A stretch of DNA of 64,000 bases from assembly GCA_964017185.1 (NCBI GenBank), contig OZ024874.1:13201957-13265956 (forward strand), given 5' to 3'. The notes under the pieces are model-generated. The model saw only the letters and a list, made by a program, of their open reading frames with translations, ran no database searches and had not been told where the DNA came from. This DNA is from Rugalucina vietnamica (taxonomy: Eukaryota > Mollusca > Bivalvia > Lucinida > Lucinidae). Positions 12,157-22,841 of this stretch are shown here, piece by piece. A program made the translations under genes and the position numbers. How positions within the stretch are numbered: position 1 is the stretch's first letter; every line of letters starts with the position of its first letter.

Positions 12157-12279
12157 ATGGCGACTTTGGATATCAAGACTGTAGTTATTGATAATGGGTC
12201 GGGAATGATGAAAGTTGGCTTTGCCGGCGACGACGAACCGACTGTTTTCCCGTCGGTGGTAGGCAGGAGGGAAAGGAAG
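12157..12279 (+). CDS. Actin-like first coding exon, copy 2
   Basis: Forty-one codons, open, ending at a GT donor (12280) in phase 0. It starts MATLDIKT, one residue longer than the MxESTKT copies, and continues [28 protein letters not shown] and RRERK. All actin phosphate-loop residues (D, N, G, S, G) are intact. The next exon copy is only 3.66 kb away, with no actin-like exon between. It may serve as an alternative first exon for a distant downstream body, or be a dead duplicate; the sequence alone cannot decide. Confidence 0.72.

Positions 12280-12283
<4 letters not shown>

Positions 12284-12327
<44 letters not shown>
12284..12327. repeat. (CT)n microsatellite at the donor
   Basis: Starts a few bases after the GT donor of exon copy 2, as at the other copies. 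Confidence 0.95.
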
Positions 12328-12332
<5 letters not shown>

Positions 12333-12882
12333 ACGAGGCATTCAGTTTAAAACAAACCACTCTGCTGTCCGGGTACAGTTCAAACGTTTGAACTCTCTAT
12401 AGCCTTTGTTTTGAGAACTACATTCTACTAAAACGTTATGCTGAGGTAAGCCGAAATCTTCAGATGTTCTGGTTCATGTGATTTATCACAATGATAAACC
12501 AGATACTTATTTTTGCGTTCAATCACCTGTTTTATAGTGAAGTTCCTTTGCAGGGGGCACTTATTATTTTCTCATTTTTTGCAAAATATGATTTGTTCAC
12601 ACTTACAATATATGCCACTCATTCTCACAATAGACTTACATTGTGAAGACCATTAATTAATGTACAGCAAAACTGGGCACTTAATTTTCAACAACCGAAA
12701 GTAGCAAAGAAATGATCATGTTGCTTTCTTTCGTGACTAAAAAGTAACAACTACTCTTCATGTCATTTAATGGCATTGAACACATTGCTTAAAGTGTGTA
12801 TCAATACAATATACCTTTATAGAGATCTGTATTCGTGTACGAAGTTGTTAGACACCCCACCCCTTCAAGGATCAGACACAAC
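12328..12882 (+). other. Array-unit intron-like sequence, non-coding
   Basis: Paralogous to 1-720 and to the sequence after the other exon copies. At 12789-12792 it provides the empty TTAA site for the MITE inserted at 22846. Confidence 0.6.
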
Positions 12883-13133
12883 GCAAACGTGGCCAAGCGG
12901 TCAAGAGCGCAGTTTCTTAATCACTCGATCATCTCACCGCTGTCCCTGGTGTGGGTTCGAGCCCCCGTACTGGCCACTTGTGAGACTAGCCAAGTTCTGC
13001 TTGCGGGTGTGCCAGGTGGTTTTCTCGGGTTTCTCCCGTTTTCGCCCCACCTACTGATTGACCCGTCTCATATGAGCTGAAATAATCTTAGAAGGGACAT
13101 AAAACTGAATAAAAAATGGATATGTAATGCAAA
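12883..13133 (+). mobile_element. tRNA-derived SINE A
   Basis: The body is 12888-13128. It opens with a type-2 tRNA-like head: an A box in GTGGCCAAGCGGTCAAGAG, and a B box in GGTTCGAGCCC about 70 bases later. The spacing fits an RNA polymerase III promoter. A tRNA-unrelated middle and an A-rich tail (CTGAATAAAAAATGG) follow. GCAAA flanks both ends and may be the target-site duplication. The tRNA-like head lacks a clean cloverleaf, so this is not a tRNA gene. Confidence 0.7.
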
Positions 13134-13226
13134 GTAAGCTACTGCAGGTATCTTACAATATATGCAGCAACTTGAAACTGCTTTTCATATGAAATCAGTT
13201 TACCATAAGAAAGAATCCGGTTTAGA

Positions 13227-13370
13227 ACACTCCTGTAACGATTTGCCTATATTAAGTCAATTTGAACATCTCTTACCAACAAGTAGGGCATATGTACCAG
13301 CTGGGTATCGAATCAGCAACCTCTTGATTGCTAAGCGAATACGCTAGCTATTGTACCACCGCGGCACACT
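13227..13370 (-). mobile_element. tRNA-derived SINE B, exact insertion
   Basis: The body is 13232-13365, flanked by ACACT on both sides. Read on the minus strand it begins GCCGCGGTGGTACAATAGCT (A box) and contains GATTCGATACCC (B box). The paralogous sites near 870 and 23275 lack the insert, so it entered this unit after duplication. Confidence 0.75.
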
Positions 13371-14477
13371 GGATCTATGTTTCTTAACAGGATGTTTACC
13401 ATGTTGTGAAAAAAAAAATCTATGCGTATATGAAAATGAAACGAACGCAATGACATCCACTTTTTCAGTTTTATTTTTATTTGCTATTACTGCAGCTGAT
13501 GTTGTGCCATGTGGCGGCCCTATAAAGTCTCCCCGTACATCATCCATAGTGCAGACTATATATCTTCCTTTTGGTCCTTTGAGACCAGCGAGGGTAATCT
13601 GAGATATCAGAAAAAAAGTATATATTCCTACATTTGGCCGTATTTGGACTACGCTAGTCTTTGTATCGACTACCCTGTTTTAAATGCGAAAATACAGTAA
13701 TTCTCTGTGGCTCCATGTTGCCAAAGCTATAAGGTTACTGAAGAGGCTTAAGTAGCCGAAACCGCGGTATGGCCCATCCCCATTCTCATCAATATGTTCA
13801 CTGCACTTAAATGATCTCAGCTTTATTTCTATTTGGTGCTGAACTAAAGCCTACAGCCCTTTGTATGATCTGAATTTCAAACATTTGGATTCAATTTGAC
13901 CTTCACTTAAATAGCTCTGAAATTTGCAAATAATCTTTTACAGGAGCATTTAATCTTCTCAGATTATATAATCCTGTTACAGCTGGCAAAATTGAAAATT
14001 AATCTTTGCCAGTGGGTTTTGATATAGCAACAGCAATGTCTAAGACAGATACCAAGTAGTTGTTGAATAAACAAAGGGCAAAGTTTGTAAGCTTAGCATG
14101 AACATTGTCATGGCAAACTAGTGTCTGCCCTACAGACCTCAAGTGGTAATCCTTTTTCCTGGTTTGTCAAGTTTTGTGCCAATTAAGTAACAAAAGTGAC
14201 AAAGGTTGATATATTTTTTTCTTTAAGAGCATATACAAAGATAGAAAAGTCCAATAGAACAACTAGAAAATAACTGAAAGAAGCTTTAATTCCACAATGA
14301 TATTGCGCTTCACAAATTGACACAGAACCTTATCGCAAAACAATCTATCTTTGAGGTTCCCAGACTAACAAACTAGCATTTTACACTATTTGTTTTGTAA
14401 AGGATTTAAAAATTCTTAATTCCAGCAGAAGGTAATTGCAAAGGAACTTATGTGCAGCTACTCTACGGTTTTATGTG

Positions 14478-14516
<39 letters not shown>

Positions 14517-14704
14517 ACAAACATTTTCACAAAGCTACTCATTTATTTTTCATGGAAATTTCTCACGTTTCTGTCAGCAAGGCGCAAATAATCGTAACAA
14601 AACCAGAATAATGATTATAAATCAGAGTATACTTTCTGGAAACTGACATTTCTGATTCTAGGAATATTCAATTATTTTCATTTTGCTATTTCATGACTTT
14701 ACCT
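13371..14704 (+). other. Array-unit sequence with an inverted block
   Basis: The part from about 13470 to 13800 carries unit sequence in the opposite orientation to its relatives (see 13491-13598), which implies a local inversion. The part from about 13950 to 14670 matches 10380-10980 in forward orientation. A poly-T tract lies at 14481-14512. No intact gene was seen. Confidence 0.5.
13491..13598 (-). other. Exon-like segment E, best-preserved copy
   Basis: On the minus strand, 36 open codons lie between a pyrimidine-rich ...CTGATATCTCAG acceptor-like sequence and a GTAATA donor-like sequence. The length, 108 bases, is a multiple of three. The peptide starts ITLAGLKGPKGRYIVCTMDD and continues VRGDFIGPPHGTTSAA. 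I do not recognise the family. Decayed relatives lie at 3881, 9979, 37161, 51196 and 59282, all in the opposite orientation. It could be an exon of an unidentified gene once carried by each unit, or a piece of an old repeat. Confidence 0.4.
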
Positions 14705-15525
14705 ATACTAGTATATATTTAAGGAATAAAGAAACGCAACAAACACGTTGTAATGCAAGCCTGTGATGTAACTGATCTTATTACACGTGAGCAGTATCTA
14801 AACCCCACATATACAGCAGTTAACGCCACTATATCGGTTACGTATGCTCGATGACCTGCGCATAACCTGACACACAGTGGCACATGCTAGAAACATGATC
14901 AGTTAAAGTCAATTTTGAACCAAAACCACTTTTATTGTTTACAAATCTGTTAAAAGTGATTGCAGCGGTGTACCATTGGCCCTTTGGTAGAATTAGGTAT
15001 TGATTTTGGACGTTTAACGTCACCTACGTCAATGCCAAAATAAACGTAGGTGTCCTAATTCTACAGTACCTGTGGCGTCATTGTTGCTTGAGTAGCATTG
15101 TGGTACCGTCTTTTGGTTCGATAAACTGTATGAACACAAAATGCCCACATCGAATAATGCAAATGACGTTAACTGCTCAATATTCATTATTGTGCAGTTT
15201 TGCTTTCCATTAACCAGATTTAACGCAACATGGGATGGCACCAAAGTATGCAATGACGCCAGTCTTTATTGCACATTTTCAAGTCGACGTCAGATTACCA
15301 AAAATGCACAATGTTTGGTATCTTTACCTCCATCCCGACATTTACGTCACAATTGGCTTTTCTCATGGTTTTTGACGTTTTGACATTAATTTTATCAATA
15401 AATGACGTTTTCTCATTTCATCATATGCCACAAGTTTCTAAAAGAGATTTTATCAAAACGTCAAATACATATGTTACTGTTGAACTTGTATGTGTTGTGT
15501 ATTTTAATTCCTAAAGTATATATTG
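14705..15525. mobile_element. Possible inserted element, unclassified
   Basis: Unit sequence is interrupted between CTTTACCTATA (about 14704) and TATATTGCCAACGATC (about 15522); at 11870 the same site reads ACCTATATTGCAAACGATC without the insert. The ends show a loose inverted similarity (TATATATTTAAGGAATAAA against the complement of TTTTAATTCCTAAAGTATATA) and a possible TATA duplication. Many ACGTCA motifs lie inside. There is no transposase frame. Confidence 0.45.
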
Positions 15526-15813
15526 CCAACGATCAAAGCAAGCCAGTACAGGTTCACATGTCAAGTCTTAACACCTTTTACTGATGTTCAGTAATCTGTA
15601 TAGTTGTTTAGCCGTTATGATTAGAGGAGCTAAATTGTAAAATACATGTGTACCTGAAATATCTCAAATAGAATTCATACTACATTTATTTTGTGGTCAA
15701 GGATGCACTAAATTATTCGCTTACTTATATAACAAAGAATATTTTGTTTACATTTGTCATCAGTTTCAACTATTCTATTGAATAAAACTGTTGTGAAAAT
15801 ACGGAAATAAACT

Positions 15814-15867
15814 ATGGCGGATATCATGACTGTAGTTATTGATAAAGGGTCGGGAATGATGAAAGTC
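15814..15867 (+). pseudogene. Actin-like first coding exon, copy 3, cut by a retroelement
   Basis: It opens MADIMTVVIDKGSGMMKV, then the sequence switches to retroelement family P at 15868 and reaches a stop within two codons. The rest of the exon and its donor are missing; unit sequence resumes only at the CT tract near 17570. Asn of the DNGSG loop is replaced by Lys. A dead copy. Confidence 0.75.
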
Positions 15868-17435
15868 CTCTGACCAAAGTCGGTATACACTTTGGTCATG
15901 TCAGAATGTGTGCGACGCCTTGTCCTATCTCCTTGATAATATTTATATTAGATTTGGGACCAAGTTATACAGACAAATTGTTGGAATTCCGATGGGTACA
16001 AATTGCGCACCTCTCGTAGCTGATTTATTTTTATACTGCTACGAAAGAGATTTCATGGATTCCCTTAACCATGATAATCAAGCTGATGTTATTGAGGCTT
16101 TTAATTCCACATCTAGGTACCTCGATGACCTTTTGAACATTGACAACCCTTAATTTGAAGGTATGGTCAATCAAATTTATCCACCTGAACTTCAGTTGAA
16201 CAAAGCCAATATCTCAGATACCGAAGCCCCCTTTTTAGATCTACATCTTTCTGTTGCAAATGGATTTGTTTCTTCTAAAATTTATGATAAGCGCGATGAC
16301 TTTGATTTTGATATAGTAAATTTTTCTTTTTTGGATGGTGACCGACGTTCCTCGTCGTGCTTCTTATGATGTATACATTTTCGCAACTTATTAGGTTTGC
16401 TAGAGTCTGCAATCATGTTACAGACTTCAACGCTCGAAATAAATATTTAACGGCAAAACTTCTCCAACAGGGCTATCGGTATCATAAACTTCGAAAAACC
16501 TTTTCTAAATTTTATCGTAGACACTATGAATTGATTTCCAAATATAATGTTGGGATAAAGACGCTTTTAAGTGAGGGCCTTTCGGAACCTGAATTTTATG
16601 GTGACTTGGTTTACAAATTTAAGAAACTAATAGGAATTGATGATTTTTCTTTTCAGTTCAGAAAAATAGTAACACGTTACAGACGTATAGGTTATAACTT
16701 GAATGTTATGCAACAGTCTGCATGCTTAGTTTTTAACCCAATCATGGTTGATAACTATGCTGCCTTCTTTAATTGCACGCCGGTGGGTCGGGCGTCAGAC
16801 TCTATGATGGCCCCGACTTAAAGCTATTTATTTTAGTTGGTTGGGGCCGGAGCTTCTTGTCTGTTGCTTGGCCCACCGAAGTCCAACTGGTGTTTTTCTT
16901 TTGCTCCGGGGTTAGTAGGTTATTCGGCGCCCAGGGATCTCCATCGTCGGGCAGCTTACTCAATCTTTGAGTCCTGGTTTTTGATTCATCAGGATGTTTA
17001 TCATTATTTATTTGTTTGTTCTTGATGATTCATTGACTAGTTAGAGATTCACCACGAGGACCGAAGAACTAACTAAATGTTATGAACCACTGCAGAAGCT
17101 GAGGGTGAAGTTAGGTACCTGTAAAACCGGTTTAAGCCCGCCAGTAACTTTGTGTTACTGATCGTTCCAAGTCGATACTTCTGTGGTGGTTCTTTTTGTT
17201 TTATGTATTGGTGTTTAAATTTTTTTGTGCTGTTGGCGCCTTATGTATGTTTTCATATTTTTAGTTAAGTTAAGGTAACTGAGTGGCCACCTATTGAGAA
17301 AATAGCTGCTCATTCGGCTTACGATATGTTTCATGGTATAAGTACCTGATTGTTAGTTTGGTTTTTTCCCATCTCGGTTTTTGGAGTGGGAATCTTTTTT
17401 CTGATTGCGCCTTTTCCTGATCTTTGCCTACTTGT
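15868..17435 (+). mobile_element. Retroelement family P, longest copy
   Basis: It carries the 3' part of a reverse-transcriptase frame (15908-16821), then about 620 bases of untranslated sequence ending CTTGTACCTTTTT. A 10-bp inverted repeat (TGACCAAAGT / ACTTTGGTCA) lies at its left edge. At least fifteen shorter copies share the same 3' end, so it is the reference for the family. Head-to-tail partial copies here and at 27848, and the absence of a poly-A tail, recall Penelope-like elements, but the clade is not proven. Confidence 0.7.
15905..16821 (+). pseudogene. Reverse transcriptase remnant of family P
   Basis: Translation shows RT palm motifs: GIPMGTNCAPLVADLFLYCY (about 15983-16042) and SRYLDDLLNI, containing the YxDD catalytic box, near 16110. 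A C-terminal stretch (SQLIRFARVCNHVTDFNARN...YRYHKLRKTFSKFYRRHYEL) follows and the frame ends at SMMAPT. It is broken by a stop after NIDNP near 16150 and by frame shifts near 16341 and 16375. The N-terminal part is missing. RTs with GIPMGTNCAP are found in Penelope-like and other unassigned animal retroelements; no GIY-YIG endonuclease is visible. Confidence 0.75.
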
Positions 17436-17567
17436 ACCTTTTTACGTATGTTTTCATATTTTTATTTAAGTTAAGGTAACTGAGTGGCCACCTATTGGGA
17501 AAATAGCTGCTCATTCGGCTTACGATATGTTTCATGGTATAAGTACCTGATTGTTAGTTTGTTTTTT

Positions 17568-17568
<1 letters not shown>
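17436..17568 (+). mobile_element. Second family P fragment, head-to-tail
   Basis: It repeats the ATTTAAGTTAAGGTAACTGA...GATTGTTAGTTTG part immediately after the 3' end of the longer copy, then joins the CT tract that normally follows the exon donor. Confidence 0.7.
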
Positions 17569-17608
<40 letters not shown>

Positions 17609-17905
17609 GGGTTTGAAGGTTAAAGCAAACCACCCAGCAACCATGGTACAGTTCGAAATTATTTTGAGAACTAAAACGTTATGCTGATGTAAGGCAAAAG
17701 TCTTGCGATGTTCTGGTTTATCACAATAATAAACCAGATACTTATTTCCGAGCTTTATCACCTGTTTTATAGTGATTTCACTCGCAGGTTTTCTCTTTTT
17801 GCTAAATATACTTTGTTCACATTAACATAGCAGTATGCAACTCATTCTCACGAGATATAAAGATATGTACGTCAAAACTGGAAGCTAAAATTTTCAACTA
17901 TTGAA
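17569..17905 (+). other. CT tract and post-exon sequence of copy 3
   Basis: A (CT)n tract at about 17574-17607 is followed by GAGAACTAAAACGTTATGCTG and the usual unit sequence, up to the TIR element at 17906. Confidence 0.65.
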
Positions 17906-17936
17906 CAGTAGGGCACAACCGTTAAAACGAAATACA

Positions 17937-18285
17937 ATATCTCCTTTTTAATATAGTATCTAAAACTAGATATCATATTTAAATCTAGATATAAACACAA
18001 ACTATTTGAATTTACATATAGTATCTCCTTCTAGATATATAACTCTACATCCGGTTTATCTATACTTCGTTTTACATATTATATCCAAATTGACATATAT
18101 TGTCAAAATATCTCCTTTTAAATATAGTATCTAAAACTAGATATCATATCTAAATCTAGATATAAGCACAAAATATTTGAATTTAAATATAATATCTACT
18201 TCGAGATATATAGCTCTACATCCGGTTAAAATATATATTTCGTTTGACATATGTCTCAATTGACATATATTTTCAAAATATTTCG
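17937..18285. repeat. Two tandem 172-bp subterminal repeats rich in ATCTAGATAT
   Basis: The block starting AATATCTCCTTTTTAATATA repeats with a period of about 172 bases. It is dense in TATCTAGATA-type palindromes. Similar AT palindromes recur near the right end (22600-22720). Confidence 0.7.
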
Positions 18286-18599
18286 CCTCTTAGCAACATG
18301 TTTACGTAATTTGTAGTCAGGATGCCTTGATAACTCTCCACACCACGCAGAGGTAGAGCGAGGTGACGAAGTGAAATGGATTGCTGCTTATCTAGCTGAT
18401 CTACGTAATTTGTTGATCAAGATATTCTGTCGACTGGAATATGCCCGCAACTTAGTCTGCAACTAACATGGCCCAGTTCAACCTGGCGACGGACAAACAT
18501 CTTAAATATCATCTTGGTGGTGTTTAAACGATTCCGTGTGTTCAGGTTTTATCTGACAGGTCTGAAGACTAGGTCCCTTAGACTTAACAAAAGGTCACA

Positions 18600-18745
18600 A
18601 AGTCTGTGGCCTAGTCACAATATATCAGCCGTTGTCGTGGGACCTCGGCTTTAAGTCTCACCCGGAGGAGTGGAGAAGCATGGGATCGAACTCATTACTC
18701 CTTTTTCACAGTATATTTAGCTTATCCGCTGTGCCTTAGAGTACT
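18600..18745 (-). mobile_element. Probable tRNA-like SINE fragment
   Basis: On the minus strand, TAAGGCACAGCGGATAAGCT resembles an A box and GAGTTCGATCCC a B box. No TSD was identified. Confidence 0.35.
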
Positions 18746-19314
18746 GTATTAAGCGATTTATTGGTACAATGCATAGGTATTTGCAGTCTAGTGCAGCATA
18801 GCCACCACGCGAACACGATCATCGAGTAGCTTATTTTTGTAAACTCAAATGTGCTAGATTTCGCCAAGATACATGAACCATCTCATCGTATGAAGCTTTA
18901 CCATCGGTAAACAAGTACCCGGTCCGTTAACAATGATGGTTCATGACCTACTTGTTTTCCAGCAATCATTCTTATATATTTTCCTTCTCTCCTTTCAATA
19001 TGTCAGAGATGTTCCGGGATATTAAAAAATTGAGGCATCCAGACGCAGGAAGCCAATTCAAATCGGTTCACAGGTACCAGCTAGCACCATTCCAATAACA
19101 CGTTTATGTCTCGACATGGATGATAGCCTTGAGCCGCATTTTTTTAATTTCACATCTGTGTAAAAATAGGTACCAACATGGCACATTTTGGAAGTGTGAC
19201 ATTTGTGTACGTTAAATTTCGATGGCGGGGTGGAGGCGGTGAAATTAAAACTAAAATTTCAAACGTCTTCTGTTTCTGACGGTACGAATTTATATAACGT
19301 CTGTGAAGAATATG

Positions 19315-19480
19315 TAGAATTGACACTTCGGTAATAAATCTTCTAACACATGAAAACACGTTCTTCAACCACAAATTTCACATTTCGCAAAGTTCTGTAG
19401 AATTGACACAAATCGGTACTAAATCTTCTAACACACGAAAACACGTTCTTCAACCACAAATTTCACATTTCGCAAAGTTC
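19315..19480. repeat. Two tandem copies of an 83-bp unit
   Basis: TAGAATTGACAC...CTTCTAACACA-GAAAACACGTTCTTC...CATTTCGCAAAGTTCT is repeated with period 83. Confidence 0.8.
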
Positions 19481-19899
19481 TTATAAGAATTATTGGTACC
19501 AAATCCTCCAAGCCGGCGAAGAATTGGTAACGAAATTTCATTCCATTTCACACGCATGTGAGATATGCGCATGTAATAAAATTTCATGTACTATTCGTAC
19601 GTATTCTTCACACTCACGAAAACCACCCATCTGAAGTGGTTTTGCCTTCGATTCCAGTTCTTTAATGTATAGCATTAAATGTGAACATTTAGTAAAACTG
19701 ATACCAGTTGTTCAAAGATGTGATGAATCCAAACCAATTCTTCACACGTCAAAACACTGACTCGTCCCGTCTAGCATGTGAAAATTTGGTACAATTTTTT
19801 TTCACATATGAGAATAATACCAGATATTCACAGATTTTATGATTAAGTGCCGCCGATTTCACACGTGTGAAATCTGCGGTTCAACAACGCTTTGAAAAC

Positions 19900-19985
19900 G
19901 TACATAAAAGGTGCAAAACATAAAACAAGTAGGACTACAACAGAAGTACCGCCTCGGAGCGGTCAGTAACATTTTACTGGGTGGT
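19900..19985 (-). mobile_element. Retroelement family P fragment
   Basis: AAACATAAAACAAGTAGGACTACAACAGAAGTACCGCC...GATCAGT-like sequence corresponds to the complement of the family's mid 3' region. Confidence 0.4.
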
Positions 19986-20340
19986 ATAAACAGTTGTATA
20001 TATTTTCCATTATCTTTGTTGAACTAGAGCCACAAGATAAGCTTTCCTTCTCGGTCTGATACAAAATGCATGGTTTTGCAAGCACCGGGCGGTCTCGGGA
20101 GATTCAACATTATAATTTATAAATCCGTGGTTTCCTGCAGATAGTACATTATCGAACTCAAAAGCGCACCGGGCGTATGAAAAATCTCAACACACTGAAG
20201 ATTTTGGACGTATAAAGAAAATTTGTTCCTTAAACTCGTTTTAGCAGTCACACATTAGCGCGTGACTAAAGCGTTTGCCAGACGTATGAAAAAAAATCTC
20301 AAAACGCTGAAAAAAGTACGTTTTGTGTTACGTCCCAGAC

Positions 20341-20655
20341 ACACTAAGCAGGAAGTCTCGCCCGTTGGGACCTAGAGAAATAGATGGGCTGCTTGTGCCC
20401 AAAGCTTGTTCGCTGCTGACTGACCATCTGATTACTGGTTAACCGCTCAGGTCTGAGCTTGCCCAGGAAAAGTGGTTTCAAGTCAAAACCGTCCACACAT
20501 ATTAGCCTTTGAGGCTTTGTTGGACGTGTTGGATGTCATGGCATCCTAATTTTTGTTAAATATCCCAAAAAGTGGAGGCAACCTCCCGACATAACCTTAG
20601 CTGTTGACTGGGACGTAAAGCATCGATTCAAACAAACAAACAAACACTAAGCAGG
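20341..20655 (+). mobile_element. SINE C, complete, 12-bp target duplication
   Basis: The body is 20353-20643, ending TTGACTGGGACGTAAAGCATCG and an (AAAC)n tail. ACACTAAGCAGG flanks both sides exactly. No convincing tRNA head was recognised, so the promoter type is unclear. Confidence 0.8.
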
Positions 20656-21129
20656 CGCTAACGTTAAACGCGCGTCTCATACACGTTTGGGGCACGTTAC
20701 TGAAGCACTATTTCGTATTTTAAATCGGAACGCGTATGTTACTTACGCTGGCGTGTCTAATATGTACGCCAAACGCGTTCAAAGCGTATTCAACGCTCCT
20801 GTAACACACGAGTGACGGTGGTTTCCAGCTTAGACACACGACCGATTCACGCCGAGCTTCGAGAAAATTTTTAAACATGCTTAAAAAGTCTTTTGAGCCC
20901 ATACGCGCGTGGAGCGCGCATCGACCTACAGTGACGTATATCAACATACACCGAGGCGTACACCAAGCGTACAAAGCGCGCAAGTAACGCGTTTCTAACG
21001 TGTCTCCATTGCGCTCCTGACGTATGTTGAATTTAACATTTTTGGCAACACACCCGGCGCGCGTTTGGCTTATATGCTAATGTGTGTCAGCTATTTTCCT
21101 CGTTTCCTGTGTGTTGAGACCTCATTTAC

Positions 21130-21416
21130 TGTCCTTTCATTGGGACCTAAAAGAAATAGATGGGCTGCTTGTGCCTCCAAACAAAGCTTCTTCGCTACTG
21201 ACAGTCTGATTACTGGTTAACCGCTCATGCCTGCCCAGGAAAAGTGGTTCATGTCAATCTATCCACACATACAAGCCTTGTTGGTATAGTTGGTCGGATA
21301 TACGTATTTAAAGCTTTTTGGATGTCATGATGTCCCATTTTTTGTTTAAAAGTCATGACTATTAGCTTTTGACTGGGACGTTAAACATCAATTCAAACAA
21401 ACAAACAAACAAACAT
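21130..21416 (+). mobile_element. SINE C, second copy
   Basis: It runs parallel to 20353-20643 from TGGGACCTAAAAGAAATAGA to GACTGGGACGTTAAACATCA and the (AAAC)n tail, with internal indels. Confidence 0.75.
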
Positions 21417-21423
21417 AAAATAA

Positions 21424-21620
21424 ATAGGGAGCGTGGTGACGTAGTGGTAAAGCATCGGAATCCGAATCGAGAGGTCATGCAATCGATCACCGTGGCACTG
21501 GCAGCACCCTGTTGTCCTTGAGCAAGGCATATTAACTCCCCGGAGGACGAGGAGCCATGCAAATTCATGTAGCGTAACTGCAACCGAGTTTGACGGCCCC
21601 TTGCCGAGTTGCATCACAAT
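21424..21620 (+). mobile_element. tRNA-derived SINE D
   Basis: GCGTGGTGACGTAGTGGTAA resembles a tRNA A box, and GAGAGGTCATGCAATCGATC a degraded B box 35-40 bases later. CTTGAGCAAGGCATATTAAC follows, a block typical of animal SINE bodies. The 3' end is uncertain. Confidence 0.5.
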
Positions 21621-21814
21621 ACCGCTGTGGCCAGTGTTGATTCGAGCACCGCGCCGAGCATTTGTGAGACCCGATTCAACATCTATGGTCATACTGGGAT
21701 GTTGCCTCCTTTCAATGGGACTTCTACCCAATATTTGGGATGTCGTGACATGCTTAGAAATATGCTGAAGAAATATAACCACACAACAACTAAAGCTTAT
21801 AACTTTTCCTAGGC

Positions 21815-21910
21815 AGTTTCAGACCTAAGTGGTTAACCAGTAATCGTGTGGTCGATCACTCAGTTACAAGCTCTGTCTGGCAGTCCATCTATTTCTCACG
21901 GCCCTATGGG
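21815..21910 (-). mobile_element. SINE C head fragment, reverse
   Basis: CTAAGTGGTTAACCAGTAAT...CCATCTATTTCTCACGG is the reverse complement of the SINE C 5' region. Confidence 0.6.
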
Positions 21911-22071
21911 CGGGGATGGGCAAAGTCGCATCGGCTTGCCGTCCTTATCCGTTTAATTTAGTTAAATTTGAAAGATCGCTGGTTTCCGTTGCAGTCACGC
22001 TCTCAATGAACAGCCTGTGCATCGAGGTAAATATTTGTTGCCTGGCATTGTGGTGGAGTCACTCTTTGACA

Positions 22072-22140
22072 GAAGAAAGAAAGAAAAAAAGAAAGAAGAA
22101 GACGAAGAAGAAGAAAAAAAAAGAAGAAGAAGAAGAATTT
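22072..22140. repeat. GA-rich simple sequence
   Basis: About 65 bases of G and A, mainly GAA units. Reading frames through it are low-complexity artefacts. Confidence 0.9.
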
Positions 22141-22841
22141 ATTTACGTACATAGAGGCCCCGGCGAGATCGTACGTTGTTGTCGTGAAGAGCCATGGAGC
22201 AAAATTTTAAGATCCCTTGACTTCTGGTTAACAGAAAGCGTTGGCTCCTTCCCAATATGACTGAATAATTGCTGATATGGACGTTAAGTCATATAATCTA
22301 ACCAGTCCAAACATTTTAGATATAATTAACACTTTTTGGAATTCCCCTAGCGCTTTATGTCGTTATGTTCAGCAGGTAAAATAGTGTTTACTCGGTCCCT
22401 ACTCGTGTAAATCGGGCGACGAGCATATTCAAATCCAAACTGTACATAACTTCCCTGGTGAACTTAACGATGACGCTGGATTTTTTGTTGGAAATTTGTT
22501 TCTGCACAAAATTCAAACCTTCCCGCTATGCGAAACTCGATGAGAGACTGCGCATGACGCAAAATGATCACGTGTTCAGATGAAGGAAAAAATATATCTC
22601 GATCGAAATATATAATGATATTTAGATTGACATATTATATGTCAATTTAGATATATTATAATAGGGTATATTTCGTTCGAAATATATGGTAATAAGGCAT
22701 ATGTCCTTCTAAATATCATATGTCCTTTTAACGGTTGTGCTCTACTGTTGAAAGAAGCCGTGAAATTGCCGTGTTGCTTCTTTTGAGGGAATTTAAAGAG
22801 ACAACCATTTCATGTGAATATGTAGCATTGAATACATTTGC

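Larger units (their letters stand above)
17906..22747. mobile_element. 4.84-kb TIR element without a transposase frame
   Basis: The left end CAGTAGGGCACAACCGTTAA and the complement of the right end agree at 21 of 22 positions. TTGAA flanks both sides (17901-17905 and 22748-22752), and paralogous units have the uninterrupted site (ATTGAAAGAA at 501-510). Because the junction is partly palindromic, the TSD could be read as 3 to 5 bases. No frame with a transposase signature is inside, so it is non-autonomous or dead. Nested SINEs account for part of the length. The superfamily is not assigned. Confidence 0.85.

Noticed and set aside
4452..12279. A complete actin gene between exon copies 1 and 2
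   Set aside because: No exon with actin subdomain motifs (for example GDEAQSKRGIL, or the second phosphate loop) was found in either frame or strand.
12888..12975. Possible tRNA gene
   Set aside because: A and B boxes are present but no clean acceptor and anticodon stems, and a SINE body and tail follow.
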